Origin: Lachnospiraceae bacterium
GTDB taxonomy: Bacteria > Bacillota > Clostridia > Lachnospirales > Lachnospiraceae
NCBI GenBank assembly: GCA_004552595.1
Contig: SFNX01000014.1
Location: forward strand, 1-26,637
DNA: 26,637 nucleotides
Direction: 5' to 3'
In this document: piece by piece, positions 1 to 5,504 of the stretch
Layout: each line of letters opens with the position of its first letter
Position numbering within the stretch: the first letter of the stretch is position 1
Position numbers and translations under genes: made by a program
The notes under the pieces: generated by a model
What the model was told of the DNA's origin: nothing
The model's database searches: none
The model's input: the letters and a program-made list of their open reading frames with translations, nothing else

Positions 1-87
1 TTATTAATTATTTAAATTTTATATGATTTAATGTAATTGAATGTGTACACTATTGTTATTAATTATTTAAATTTTATATGATTTAAT
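1..87. repeat. Direct terminal overlap (87 bp), identical to 26551-26637
   Basis: Bases 1-87 are identical to the last 87 bases. The overlap consists of one 55-bp array unit core plus flanking spacer copies, so it sits inside tandem repeats. I infer that the molecule is circular or circularly permuted and closes at about 26,550 bp. The exact odd length also fits an assembler k-mer overlap. True phage terminal repeats of this length are less likely given the P22-like packaging genes. Because the junction lies in repeats, the real number of units could be larger than seen. Confidence 0.85.
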
Positions 88-1461
88 GTAATTGAATGTT
101 ATAGTATCTAATAAATCATTAACTATATCATTGAATTGTTCTTGATTTACATCATCTCTATTTCTTACATAGAATCCATCATATACTTGAATTACATCAA
201 ATCCTAATTTGAATAGTTCATCAACTAACTGCATGTAAATGCAAGACTCATGTAAGAAGATTTCAGAATCAAATGGTTGACCAATAATATCAGTCATTTT
301 AGACCTCATATTGATTAGTTCCATCTTTAATGTAATTTCGTCAATTTTTTCTTTATTGTAGTCTTCTTTCGCAAATCTGACTGTGTGTGTGTAAAGCTTT
401 CCAATAGACTTGTCAAAGTATAATTTCATTGCAAATAACTTGTATTGCTTTCTTTGTTCTTCGCTCTCGAATGGTTGTCCATACATTTCTTCATATAAGT
501 CAATTGAATTTTCTAACCATACCTTGAAGTTCAAGAAATGAGTCAATCTATAGATAGAAGATTTAACGTCATATTCCATATAGTTGTCTTTGCCAAAGTA
601 TTCATCTAATACATCTTTACGCCAAATTCTACAAGTATTCTTTCCGTTATCATGTTCTTTATATGAACAGATACCGTTAGTAGCTCTTATCGAGATAGAT
701 GTAATCAGTCCGCCTTTATTTCTTGTAACTTTTGGCTGGAATTTGATACCGAACTTGTATTTGTCATTTGCATAGTGACGTTCATTGATTTCATCTGCTA
801 ACTTCTGATAGTCTTCAATCTGTGGATAGATTTCTTTAACATAGTCAATAATCTGTTCGTCAGTAGCAACTGGAATTCTTAGATTTAGTCCAGAGTTGAT
901 TTTAATGTTAAATTCTGTTAAATCACGAATGTGTACACTATTGTTATTATATTCATTATTATTATTTAAATTATGAATATATGTCTTATGAGTAATAGAA
1001 TATTTGTTACATAATTCAATAATTAAATCTTGAACATTCTTATTGAGAATATAAGTCTTACAATGATTATCTTCTTCATTCCACGCATTATACTGATAAG
1101 TGTCATTAATGACTTTCAATAGGTCAACTTTCTTTGCCAACTGTAACATTCTTGTAACATTGACATGACCGTTATAAATTTCACAAAGTTCACCTGTAGT
1201 TGGAATAGGAATTTCATAAATGTGTTCTCTGCCAGAAATGTGCTTGAACATGTCTACGAAAGGAATTAACGTAGCAAGGTTCTTTTTCCATTGTCTTCCG
1301 CATACAGTCTTGAATGATTCTTCGTCTATTACGTCGTTCCTGAAGTCAGATTGACTATATTCTGTTCTTTCGTTCTTAGTCAATTCTTTGACTTCGTCAT
1401 ACTTCTTGTCTTTATTTTTGAAGTTGATTTCTATAATTTTGTTAATTATATTGTAATTCAT
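67..1461 (-). CDS. Putative replication protein with family A / ssRNAP-like polymerase palm
   Basis: 464 aa. The C-terminal half carries three ordered motifs of the polymerase A / T7 RNA polymerase palm: motif A around D298 (YDVKSSIYRL); motif B R337-x3-K341-x3-M345-x3-F349, with the same R/K/aromatic spacing as the fingers helix of Pol I and T7 RNAP; and motif C D428 (IQVYDGFYV, compare LQVHDEL). A helix at 402-420 (LHESCIYMQLVDELFKLG) sits where family A enzymes have the helix before motif C. Residues 90-150 look like a winged-helix DNA-binding domain (inference). Residues 163-175 are Asn-rich and coincide with an array-like repeat. No exonuclease domain is visible. The last codons lie in the tandem array and the start has GGAG about 12 nt upstream. 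This is the only polymerase-like gene in the genome, so I infer a role in phage DNA replication. A transcription or priming role is possible. Confidence 0.6.
   Translation of the reverse strand: MNYNIINKIIEINFKNKDKKYDEVKELTKNERTEYSQSDFRNDVIDEESFKTVCGRQWKKNLATLIPFVDMFKHISGREHIYEIPIPTTGELCEIYNGHVNVTRMLQLAKKVDLLKVINDTYQYNAWNEEDNHCKTYILNKNVQDLIIELCNKYSITHKTYIHNLNNNNEYNNNSVHIRDLTEFNIKINSGLNLRIPVATDEQIIDYVKEIYPQIEDYQKLADEINERHYANDKYKFGIKFQPKVTRNKGGLITSISIRATNGICSYKEHDNGKNTCRIWRKDVLDEYFGKDNYMEYDVKSSIYRLTHFLNFKVWLENSIDLYEEMYGQPFESEEQRKQYKLFAMKLYFDKSIGKLYTHTVRFAKEDYNKEKIDEITLKMELINMRSKMTDIIGQPFDSEIFLHESCIYMQLVDELFKLGFDVIQVYDGFYVRNRDDVNQEQFNDIVNDLLDTITFNYIKSYKI
927..950. repeat. Array-type repeat core inside the palm-protein gene
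   Basis: These 24 bases match the array unit at 26433-26456 exactly (GAATG, TGTACAC, TATTGTTATTAT) and are followed by a degraded A+T-rich spacer to about 978. On the coding (minus) strand they specify residues 171-178, and the neighbouring spacer specifies the Asn-rich tract 163-170. The copy therefore appears to have been accommodated as an in-frame insert in the protein. Confidence 0.8.
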
Positions 1462-1465
1462 TTGG

Positions 1466-1574
1466 CGTCCACTCCATCTTAAATTAAAAATGAGATGTTA
1501 GTATACGAAAATTGTGGACGCTGTATACTAACATCTCTGTTAAAATTCTTTCTCAGATAATTGTAATCGTCCAC
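1466..1574. promoter_or_regulatory. Three GTGGACG boxes upstream of the palm-protein gene
   Basis: GTGGACG occurs at 1472-1466 (minus strand, overlapping the ribosome-binding region of the leftward gene), 1514-1520 (plus strand, in the loop of the 15-bp inverted repeat) and 1574-1568 (minus strand). The outer two share AGTGGACG. Spacing is about 50 bp, near the 55-bp period of the array. They are good candidates for operator or initiator-binding sites controlling the leftward gene, or for part of an origin. The binding protein is unknown. Confidence 0.5.
1492..1537. promoter_or_regulatory. Perfect 15-bp inverted repeat (attenuator, operator or origin hairpin)
   Basis: Arms 1492-1506 (GAGATGTTAGTATAC) and 1523-1537 are perfectly complementary around a 16-nt loop holding a GTGGACG box. 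Read leftward, the hairpin lies in the leader between a TATAAATA motif and the start at 1461, and is followed by ATTTTTAATTT. It could act as an attenuator of the palm-protein mRNA. As duplex DNA it could instead be an operator or an extruded cruciform at an origin. Confidence 0.75.
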
Positions 1575-1587
1575 TATTCCAACAATC

Positions 1588-1601
1588 TTAATATATTTAT
1601 A
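1588..1601 (-). promoter_or_regulatory. Leftward TATAAATATATTAA promoter candidate
   Basis: On the minus strand this reads TATAAATATATTAA. It lies within a 25-bp block (1588-1612) that recurs exactly at 17265-17289 upstream of another leftward gene. It is placed to transcribe the palm-protein gene with a leader of about 130 nt containing the inverted repeat. No convincing -35 box is seen. Confidence 0.5.
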
Positions 1602-1704
1602 TAAAATATAATAAAATTTTTATACTTTTGTTAATAAATAATATGAATATATAGTTACAAGTTAATAATTTATTATATATTAAAAATATAATAAGGAGAC
1701 AACA

Positions 1705-1887
1705 ATGAAAGAACACTTATGTATAATTGGCGTGAATAACGGAAAGCCTATTATCAAGCGAGTCACAGAAGAAGAACTCAAAGAACTTAACAAGCCTGTT
1801 GAGACAAAGAAGTCTAACAGTAAATATGATACTTTCTTACGTACAAGACCAGCAGGACAATATTATAACACAATGTATGGAAGATGA
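1705..1887 (+). CDS. Small hypothetical protein (60 aa)
   Basis: The 60-aa frame has a strong ribosome-binding site (AAGGAGAC, about 8 nt before ATG). It starts with a short hydrophobic strand (LCIIGVNNG), followed by a charged Lys/Glu-rich stretch (residues 16-40) and a basic/aromatic tail. I do not recognise a family. It is the first rightward gene across the divergent 1462-1704 region from the palm-protein gene, so it may be an early gene. A terminator-like hairpin follows at 1961. The good ribosome-binding site and position support it being real. Confidence 0.65.
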   Translation: MKEHLCIIGVNNGKPIIKRVTEEELKELNKPVETKKSNSKYDTFLRTRPAGQYYNTMYGR

Positions 1888-1934
1888 CAGAAGAAATGAT
1901 AAAGAGTATTGCCAAATCATATTATTCACTATAA
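1884..1934 (+). CDS. Possible 16-aa peptide overlapping the previous stop
   Basis: An ATGA overlap (1884-1887) couples this 16-codon frame to the 60-aa gene; it ends with TAA inside the TATAAATA motif at 1930. The other genuine gene pairs in this genome that use ATGA overlaps make it worth listing, but nothing beyond the overlap supports translation. Confidence 0.2.
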   Translation: MTEEMIKSIAKSYYSL

Positions 1935-1943
1935 ATACTATAT
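1930..1943 (+). promoter_or_regulatory. TATAAATACTATAT promoter candidate
   Basis: The 14-base TATAAATACTATAT is identical to the minus-strand sequence 25911-25898 before a leftward gene. It lies in the 1888-2160 gap. A terminator-like hairpin begins only about 20 bp downstream, so any transcript starting here may be attenuated. Confidence 0.4.
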
Positions 1944-1960
1944 TACAATTCCTCCAAATA

Positions 1961-1996
1961 AAGAATCTCGTAGAATAGTCATCTACGAGATTTCTT
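1961..1996 (+). terminator. Hairpin terminator or attenuator after the 60-aa gene
   Basis: AATCTCGTAG and CTACGAGATT pair over 10 bp around a 9-nt loop, with AAGA/TTCTT extending the stem across a one-base bulge. A short T-rich run (TTTCTTG) follows. It probably ends rightward transcription of the 60-aa gene before the accessory operon. Confidence 0.65.
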
Positions 1997-2040
1997 GTAA
2001 ATATTACAAGTGCAAATCCGGATATACACAATGCACTATG

Positions 2041-2055
2041 TATAAATAATATTAA
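2041..2055 (+). promoter_or_regulatory. TATAAATAATATTAA promoter candidate for the methyltransferase operon
   Basis: A TATAAATAAT motif about 120 bp before the methyltransferase start. The leader contains an interrupted inverted repeat, with arms near 2059-2071 and 2125-2139 built on CTAG and AATTCTG, which could fold the mRNA just before the GAGAGA ribosome-binding site. No other gene is seen in 1888-2160. Confidence 0.45.
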
Positions 2056-2160
2056 CTTCTAGTTAATTCTGTACAATTTAATTCGATACTAAAGTAAATA
2101 TATTAAATATCGCACAAATTTGTCCAGAATTAAATCTAGATAACGAGAGAGACAAATAAT

Positions 2161-2544
2161 ATGCTAACAGACACTACACACTTAACTAAAGAACAAATAA
2201 AGAAGACAGGTTCGTTCTATACACCACTTTGCGTTGTAGAGAAGTTGATGTCGAAGATAGATGACGAGACTTGGAGTGACCCAACAAAGACATTCTGTGA
2301 CCCAACATGCGGTACTGGTGCTATCATTATTCCAATGCTAGACAACAGAGTAAAGCATGGCGTAGACCCAACAGTAGCTCTTAAGACTATGTATGGTAAT
2401 GAGTTAATCAAAGACAGCTATGATATTCTCATGAAGAACTTAGAAGCATGGGCATCTGATCATGGCGTTACAGACACAAGTTGGAAAGACAATTTCTATA
2501 ATATGGACGTATTCGAGTGGCTGAAGCTGGAGGTTGGTAAATGA
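2161..2544 (+). CDS. Adenine DNA methyltransferase, N-terminal part (SAM-binding half)
   Basis: 127 aa with the N-terminal features of N6-adenine DNA methyltransferases: motif X region TGSFYTP (16-22), the SAM-binding motif I DPTCGTGA (47-54), an acidic residue at E81 where motif II usually lies, and a motif III-like D116 (NMDVFEW). The catalytic NPPY motif is missing here. It is found at the start of the frame at 2744, after an intervening membrane-protein gene. The stop overlaps the next start (ATGA). I infer that the two products together form one methyltransferase, which could protect phage DNA from host restriction. This is a split gene, not a simple truncation, because both halves keep clean ends and starts. 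Confidence 0.85.
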   Translation: MLTDTTHLTKEQIKKTGSFYTPLCVVEKLMSKIDDETWSDPTKTFCDPTCGTGAIIIPMLDNRVKHGVDPTVALKTMYGNELIKDSYDILMKNLEAWASDHGVTDTSWKDNFYNMDVFEWLKLEVGK

Positions 2545-2747
2545 TAGGCTGGATTCTTGCTATAAGCTGTATACTAGGCACTATATTGAACTGCAAGAAG
2601 ATAAGATGGTGCTTTATCATCTGGTTCGTGTGCAATATAGCATGGTTCGTATTGGACTTCAGCACACAACAATATGGACGTTGCGTACTAGACACAGTTC
2701 AGACTATCACAGCAATTTGGGGCTTTATCGAATGGAGTAAGAAATGA
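2541..2747 (+). CDS. Small PnuC-like membrane protein between the methyltransferase halves
   Basis: 68 aa, mostly hydrophobic, with two or three short membrane segments (about 2-16, 22-40, 50-63) and Trp-rich helices such as CFIIWFVCNIAWFVLDF. The pattern (GTILNCKKIRWC, then a Trp-bearing helix and an IWGFIEW end) resembles the small PnuC-like proteins encoded by many phages. PnuC takes up nicotinamide riboside, but this is half size or less, so transport function is unproven. It is coupled to both methyltransferase parts by ATGA overlaps (2541-2544 and 2744-2747). It appears to have been inserted into, or trapped within, that gene. Confidence 0.65.
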   Translation: MIGWILAISCILGTILNCKKIRWCFIIWFVCNIAWFVLDFSTQQYGRCVLDTVQTITAIWGFIEWSKK

Positions 2748-2762
2748 GAATAGATGTTGCAA
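2743..2762 (+). repeat. 20-bp direct repeat, copy 1 (second copy 3567-3586)
   Basis: AATGAGAATAGATGTTGCAA occurs at the start codon of the methyltransferase C part and again directly after its stop. The second copy begins an 8-codon abortive frame (MRIDVANT). Two perfect 20-mers flanking a gene suggest a duplication or recombination joint. Confidence 0.85.
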
Positions 2763-3568
2763 TTATGAACCCGCCATATGATAAGAATTTGCATCTCAAG
2801 ATTCTTGAAGCTGTCATTCCTATTGCTGATAAAGTGGTCAACATTAGCCCTGTTCGCTGGTTGCAAGACCCATTAGCTAAGTACAAGAAGAACAGTGATT
2901 ACAAGAAATTTGAAGAAAGTATTAGCAAGAAGATTGAAAGTCTTGAAGTATTAGATGTCGAACTTAGTAATAATTTATTTGATATTGCAAATTTTGGTGC
3001 GTTGGGTATCTACAAAGTTGGAACGGGTGGTTACGATTATGATTTAGTCGCAAAAGAATATTTGGGAGATGCTTATTCGATTTGTAACAAAGTGTTACAG
3101 TGCAACGATAAGATTTCTAACCATATGCAGAAAGGAACTGCGGGTATTTGTGTAAAAGTCGCAGGAATTAAAGGATTTGGCAGTGGTAAAGATTTTGATA
3201 TAGTCAGTCTCATTCATTCTGAACCATATATTGATGGTAACGGTTATAAAGAAAAGAAATTCAAGAAAAAAGACGTAATAACGAAAGATGTTGAAGGTGA
3301 ATCATTCGTAAAAGTAAATTCTGTCGAAGAAGGAAAAAATTTCATCAATAGTACAAGAACCTTATTTCATCATTTCTTGGTCAAATGCTGGAAGATGGAC
3401 CAAAATGTACCGTTGAACTTCTTGCCTTACATGCAAGACTACACTCAGCCTTGGGATGACAAGAGATTCTGTGAGTACTTCGGAATTACAGGCTACATTT
3501 CCGACACGGAAGCAGAACCTGGTTCCGAATGGGAAATCATCATGAACACTATGAAGGAATACGTGTAA
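2744..3568 (+). CDS. Adenine DNA methyltransferase, C-terminal part (NPPY half)
   Basis: 274 aa opening with MRIDVAIMNPPY, so the catalytic motif IV NPPY is at residues 9-12. It is followed by LHLKILEAVIPIADKVVNIS and PVRWLQDPL, typical of Eco57I-like N6-adenine methyltransferases. The rest (about 90-270) would be the target-recognition region and a C-terminal tail ending EWEIIMNTMKEYV. It has no SAM-binding motif; that is supplied by the 127-aa protein upstream. The first 19 bases of the gene, with one preceding base, are repeated exactly just after its stop, and its final codons are repeated at 4585-4613. This indicates past recombination at both gene ends. Confidence 0.85.
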   Translation: MRIDVAIMNPPYDKNLHLKILEAVIPIADKVVNISPVRWLQDPLAKYKKNSDYKKFEESISKKIESLEVLDVELSNNLFDIANFGALGIYKVGTGGYDYDLVAKEYLGDAYSICNKVLQCNDKISNHMQKGTAGICVKVAGIKGFGSGKDFDIVSLIHSEPYIDGNGYKEKKFKKKDVITKDVEGESFVKVNSVEEGKNFINSTRTLFHHFLVKCWKMDQNVPLNFLPYMQDYTQPWDDKRFCEYFGITGYISDTEAEPGSEWEIIMNTMKEYV

Positions 3569-3571
3569 TGA
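3543..3571 (+). repeat. 29-bp direct repeat, copy 1 (second copy 4585-4613)
   Basis: The 29 bases covering the last codons of the methyltransferase, its TAA and the following ATGA recur exactly at 4585-4613. There they form the end of a 34-aa gene (NTMKEYV) and a new start. Similarity continues about 20 bases further with mismatches (ATGAGAATAGATGTT against ATGAAATTTGATGTT). Confidence 0.85.
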
Positions 3572-3594
3572 GAATAGATGTTGCAAATACATAG
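3568..3594 (+). pseudogene. Truncated copy of the methyltransferase C-part start (MRIDVANT)
   Basis: The first six codons equal those of the gene at 2744 and the frame stops after eight. It overlaps the preceding stop (TAATGA). It is best read as a scar of duplication, not as a functional peptide. Confidence 0.6.
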
Positions 3595-3675
3595 TCGTGT
3601 AAGCTTTCGTCATATATAATAGTAATAGTAGAGTTCATGATTTAACTGACACACTACTAATTCGGAGGATTATAT

Positions 3676-4294
3676 ATGACAAATTACATTACACTAGACT
3701 GCGAAGCAGACGGTCTTAACAAAGAATATAACAGACAAGTATTTAAGCGGAGATCATTTCGACAAAGAATCACGTATATGGTCAGTCACGTTCTGCAGGC
3801 CAGACATTGTTACTAGAACGTTCGTGAGCATGATTACACATACACGTCAATTGCCAGGATATTACAGACACAAGAACGGTACACTGATGAACAGAACACT
3901 TGCATATCACGAAATAACGAATATAGTACCAAAGAATGTTGTTATCAATGACGGTTCAACACACACAGTAAATGAAATAACAGACTACACACTGTATCTG
4001 ACTAAATTGCGTGATATGATAGAATCTTGTCCATTGCAGATCGCATTCAAGGGATTCGGCAGTCATGACTATGACGCAGAATTACTCAAGGTTAACTTTG
4101 ACAGATATAATATCGAATATAACAAAGATATGTTCGACAAATTTGTCAACATCAACATTCCTAAGTCTAACTGGAAAGCTACACACGAACAGACACACGC
4201 TGGACACTACATCACAAATCAGCAGTACATGGTTAACGGTATTATTCACAATATAGAAGACACAATTGAACTTCAAGAATATTTGAGGAAATAA
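3676..4294 (+). pseudogene. DEDD-type 3'-5' exonuclease with a +1 frameshift
   Basis: A GGAGG site precedes ATG 3676, whose frame begins MTNYITLDCEADGL, with the D-x-E metal-binding motif I of DEDD exonucleases (D8, E10). That frame stops at 3814-3816. The continuation lies one base over, from about 3740 (YLSGDHFDKESRIWSVTF). It runs to 4294 through FKGFGSHDYDAELL (motif II-like) and a C-terminal GIIHNIEDTIEL (motif III-like, His then Asp four residues on). Joined, the product is about 205 aa, a normal size for DnaQ/RNase T-like enzymes. Removing the G at 3739 restores one frame. It is either a mutation or assembly error, or a programmed +1 shift. If functional it could degrade or proofread DNA. 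The frame labelled from 3824 alone lacks the catalytic D-x-E. Confidence 0.75.
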
Positions 4295-4297
4295 CAT

Positions 4298-4450
4298 ATG
4301 AAAGATAAATCTTCATTAGAAATCGCTATAGAGAACGGAGAAGAATTGATAGAATACTTCAAAGACAAATGGACACCAGAACAACTTGACAGACAACTTA
4401 AGTTATTAGAACTGTCTAAATACAACTTAAGCTTGTTCGAGGACAGTTAG
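4298..4450 (+). CDS. Small acidic hypothetical protein (50 aa)
   Basis: ATG 4298 follows a GAGGAA site at the end of the exonuclease frame. The 50-aa product (MKDKSSLEIAIENGEELIEY...) is predicted to be helical and is rich in Glu, Asp, Lys and Leu, with a DKWTPEQLDRQLKLLEL stretch suggesting a short coiled coil or helical hairpin. I do not recognise a family. Position and ribosome-binding site support a real small accessory gene. Confidence 0.6.
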   Translation: MKDKSSLEIAIENGEELIEYFKDKWTPEQLDRQLKLLELSKYNLSLFEDS

Positions 4451-4505
4451 AGTTCTTTGTCATTTCTGCAACAGGCTACTTATTACATGTAATAGAAGGA
4501 ATAAT

Positions 4506-4610
4506 ATGAAGAAAAAAGAACTTGAACGCAGATATGACATTGTAAAGCACATTGAAGAACAGACGCTTGTCATGGGATGTATTCTGAACACTATGAAGGA
4601 ATACGTGTAA
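4506..4610 (+). CDS. 34-aa peptide sharing the methyltransferase C-terminal tail
   Basis: It has an AAGGA site before ATG 4506. The N-terminal 25 residues (MKKKELERRYDIVKHIEEQ...) are basic and helical and unlike the methyltransferase. The last residues NTMKEYV are identical to the methyltransferase end at the DNA level, through the 29-bp repeat. It is probably a chimera created by recombination at that repeat. Function is unknown and may be nil. Confidence 0.45.
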   Translation: MKKKELERRYDIVKHIEEQTLVMGCILNTMKEYV

Positions 4611-4666
4611 TGAAATTTGATGTTGTTAAATACATTAAATTAAATGATATAAATATAGTACGATGA
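4610..4666 (+). pseudogene. 18-codon remnant frame after the repeat (MKFDVVKY...)
   Basis: It starts in the TAATG overlap of the 29-bp repeat and stops after 18 codons. Its first codons resemble the MRIDVA start at 2744. It overlaps the promoter motif at 4648, so it is more likely an evolutionary remnant than a gene. Confidence 0.35.
4648..4660 (+). promoter_or_regulatory. TATAAATATAGTA promoter candidate for the packaging operon
   Basis: A TATAAATA motif about 60 bp before the first gene of the terminase cluster. A 7-bp hairpin (AACATTG 4673-4679 with CAATGTT 4687-4693) lies in the leader directly before the GAGAGGT ribosome-binding site, the same arrangement as at 6807 and 17334. Confidence 0.45.
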
Positions 4667-4708
4667 AATGGTAACATTGACCTTAACAATGTTGAGAGGT
4701 ATACGATT

Positions 4709-4894
4709 ATGGCACGAAATAAGAAAGTCGAAGTAAAAGAATTTGAAAAGCAGTTAGCAGAAGTAGAATTTTCAGAATGTGATTGTGGTCAGTCAAAAAT
4801 AGAAAATGAAATGACTGACTTGCTTAAGCAGCTAGTTAATCAGAATGAACAAGTAATTCAACTATTGACGAAGTTGAAAGAAAGATTCATTTAA
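4709..4894 (+). CDS. Small coiled-coil protein before the terminase (61 aa)
   Basis: 61 aa with a GAGAGGT ribosome-binding site. The N-terminus is basic (MARNKKVEVKEF), there is a CDCG cysteine pair at about 28-31, and residues 34-60 (ENEMTDLLKQLVNQNEQVIQ...) form a heptad-like coiled coil. I recognise no family. Its stop codon is embedded in the Shine-Dalgarno of the small terminase gene, so the two are likely translated together. It may be a packaging or regulatory accessory protein. Confidence 0.65.
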   Translation: MARNKKVEVKEFEKQLAEVEFSECDCGQSKIENEMTDLLKQLVNQNEQVIQLLTKLKERFI

Positions 4895-4900
4895 GGAGGT
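4893..4900 (+). promoter_or_regulatory. Consensus Shine-Dalgarno fixing a GTG start at 4905
   Basis: AAGGAGGT overlaps the previous stop and lies 4 nt before GTG 4905. No ATG is nearby in the frame, so GTG is the start of the small terminase gene. Confidence 0.85.
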
Positions 4901-4904
4901 TAAC

Positions 4905-5504
4905 GTGGCTGCACCAAAATTAAAAGACTCAGGTAAAAGAATTTTCGGAAATAATTTGCTGACTAACTGCAAGACTCGTCAAAAGCAGATGAAGTATCTT
5001 ATGGAGAACATGAGAGAACCTGATTTTGCGTTAATTGATGCTAAGACAGTTGATGAAAATGATGAAGTCTTGAACACTGCTGGTATTACATATCGTATTC
5101 TGAATTCACAAGGATTTAGAAATGGAGCACATAGTTCGAATACTTTGCCAAGTTGGGGTTCAGTTGCTAACTTTATGGCAAGTATTCAAGACTATTTGCC
5201 AAAGTCACTCAGAACTAAGCAAAATCATTATCGTCTATGGTCGCATCGTTCATTCCAGCAAAATGATACACAAATAATTGCTGAAGACACTCAGGAATTG
5301 CTCAATGATATGTGTGACTGGCTATTCAAGATGAAGACGAAGATTGAAGACTATATTGCTAGTCGTTATTTCAGAGACGGTAGAATAAATCATCTTGAGA
5401 CATTGAAGAGACGATTCAAGGACGATTGGTCAGAAAGAACAGAACAGCAAGTTGATGCTACTGTTCAAGATAATAAGATTGAAGTGTCATTTGAAAAATT
5501 ATGA
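4905..5504 (+). CDS. terS: Putative small terminase subunit
   Basis: 199 aa, GTG start. It lies directly before the large terminase with a 4-base ATGA overlap (5501-5504), the position of the DNA-recognition subunit in most tailed phages. The sequence is helical and charged, with basic segments near the N-terminus (KLKDSGKRIFGNN) and around 155-180 (SRYFRDGRINHLETLKRRF). I see no diagnostic helix-turn-helix motif, so the call rests mainly on position and size. The expected role is to bind the packaging site of phage DNA and hand it to the ATPase. Confidence 0.6.
   Translation: MAAPKLKDSGKRIFGNNLLTNCKTRQKQMKYLMENMREPDFALIDAKTVDENDEVLNTAGITYRILNSQGFRNGAHSSNTLPSWGSVANFMASIQDYLPKSLRTKQNHYRLWSHRSFQQNDTQIIAEDTQELLNDMCDWLFKMKTKIEDYIASRYFRDGRINHLETLKRRFKDDWSERTEQQVDATVQDNKIEVSFEKL

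Noticed and set aside
584..775. Rightward 63-aa frame antisense to the palm-protein gene
   Set aside because: No ribosome-binding site and entirely antisense to a well-supported gene; a shadow frame.
67..1461. Reverse transcriptase identity for the palm protein
   Set aside because: No YxDD motif; the motif C form (YDGF) and the R-x3-K helix fit family A / T7 RNAP-type palms better.
2534..2740. Alternative 68-aa frame overlapping the PnuC-like gene
   Set aside because: It starts within the methyltransferase N-part and has no membrane or motif pattern; the 2541 frame has ATGA coupling on both sides.
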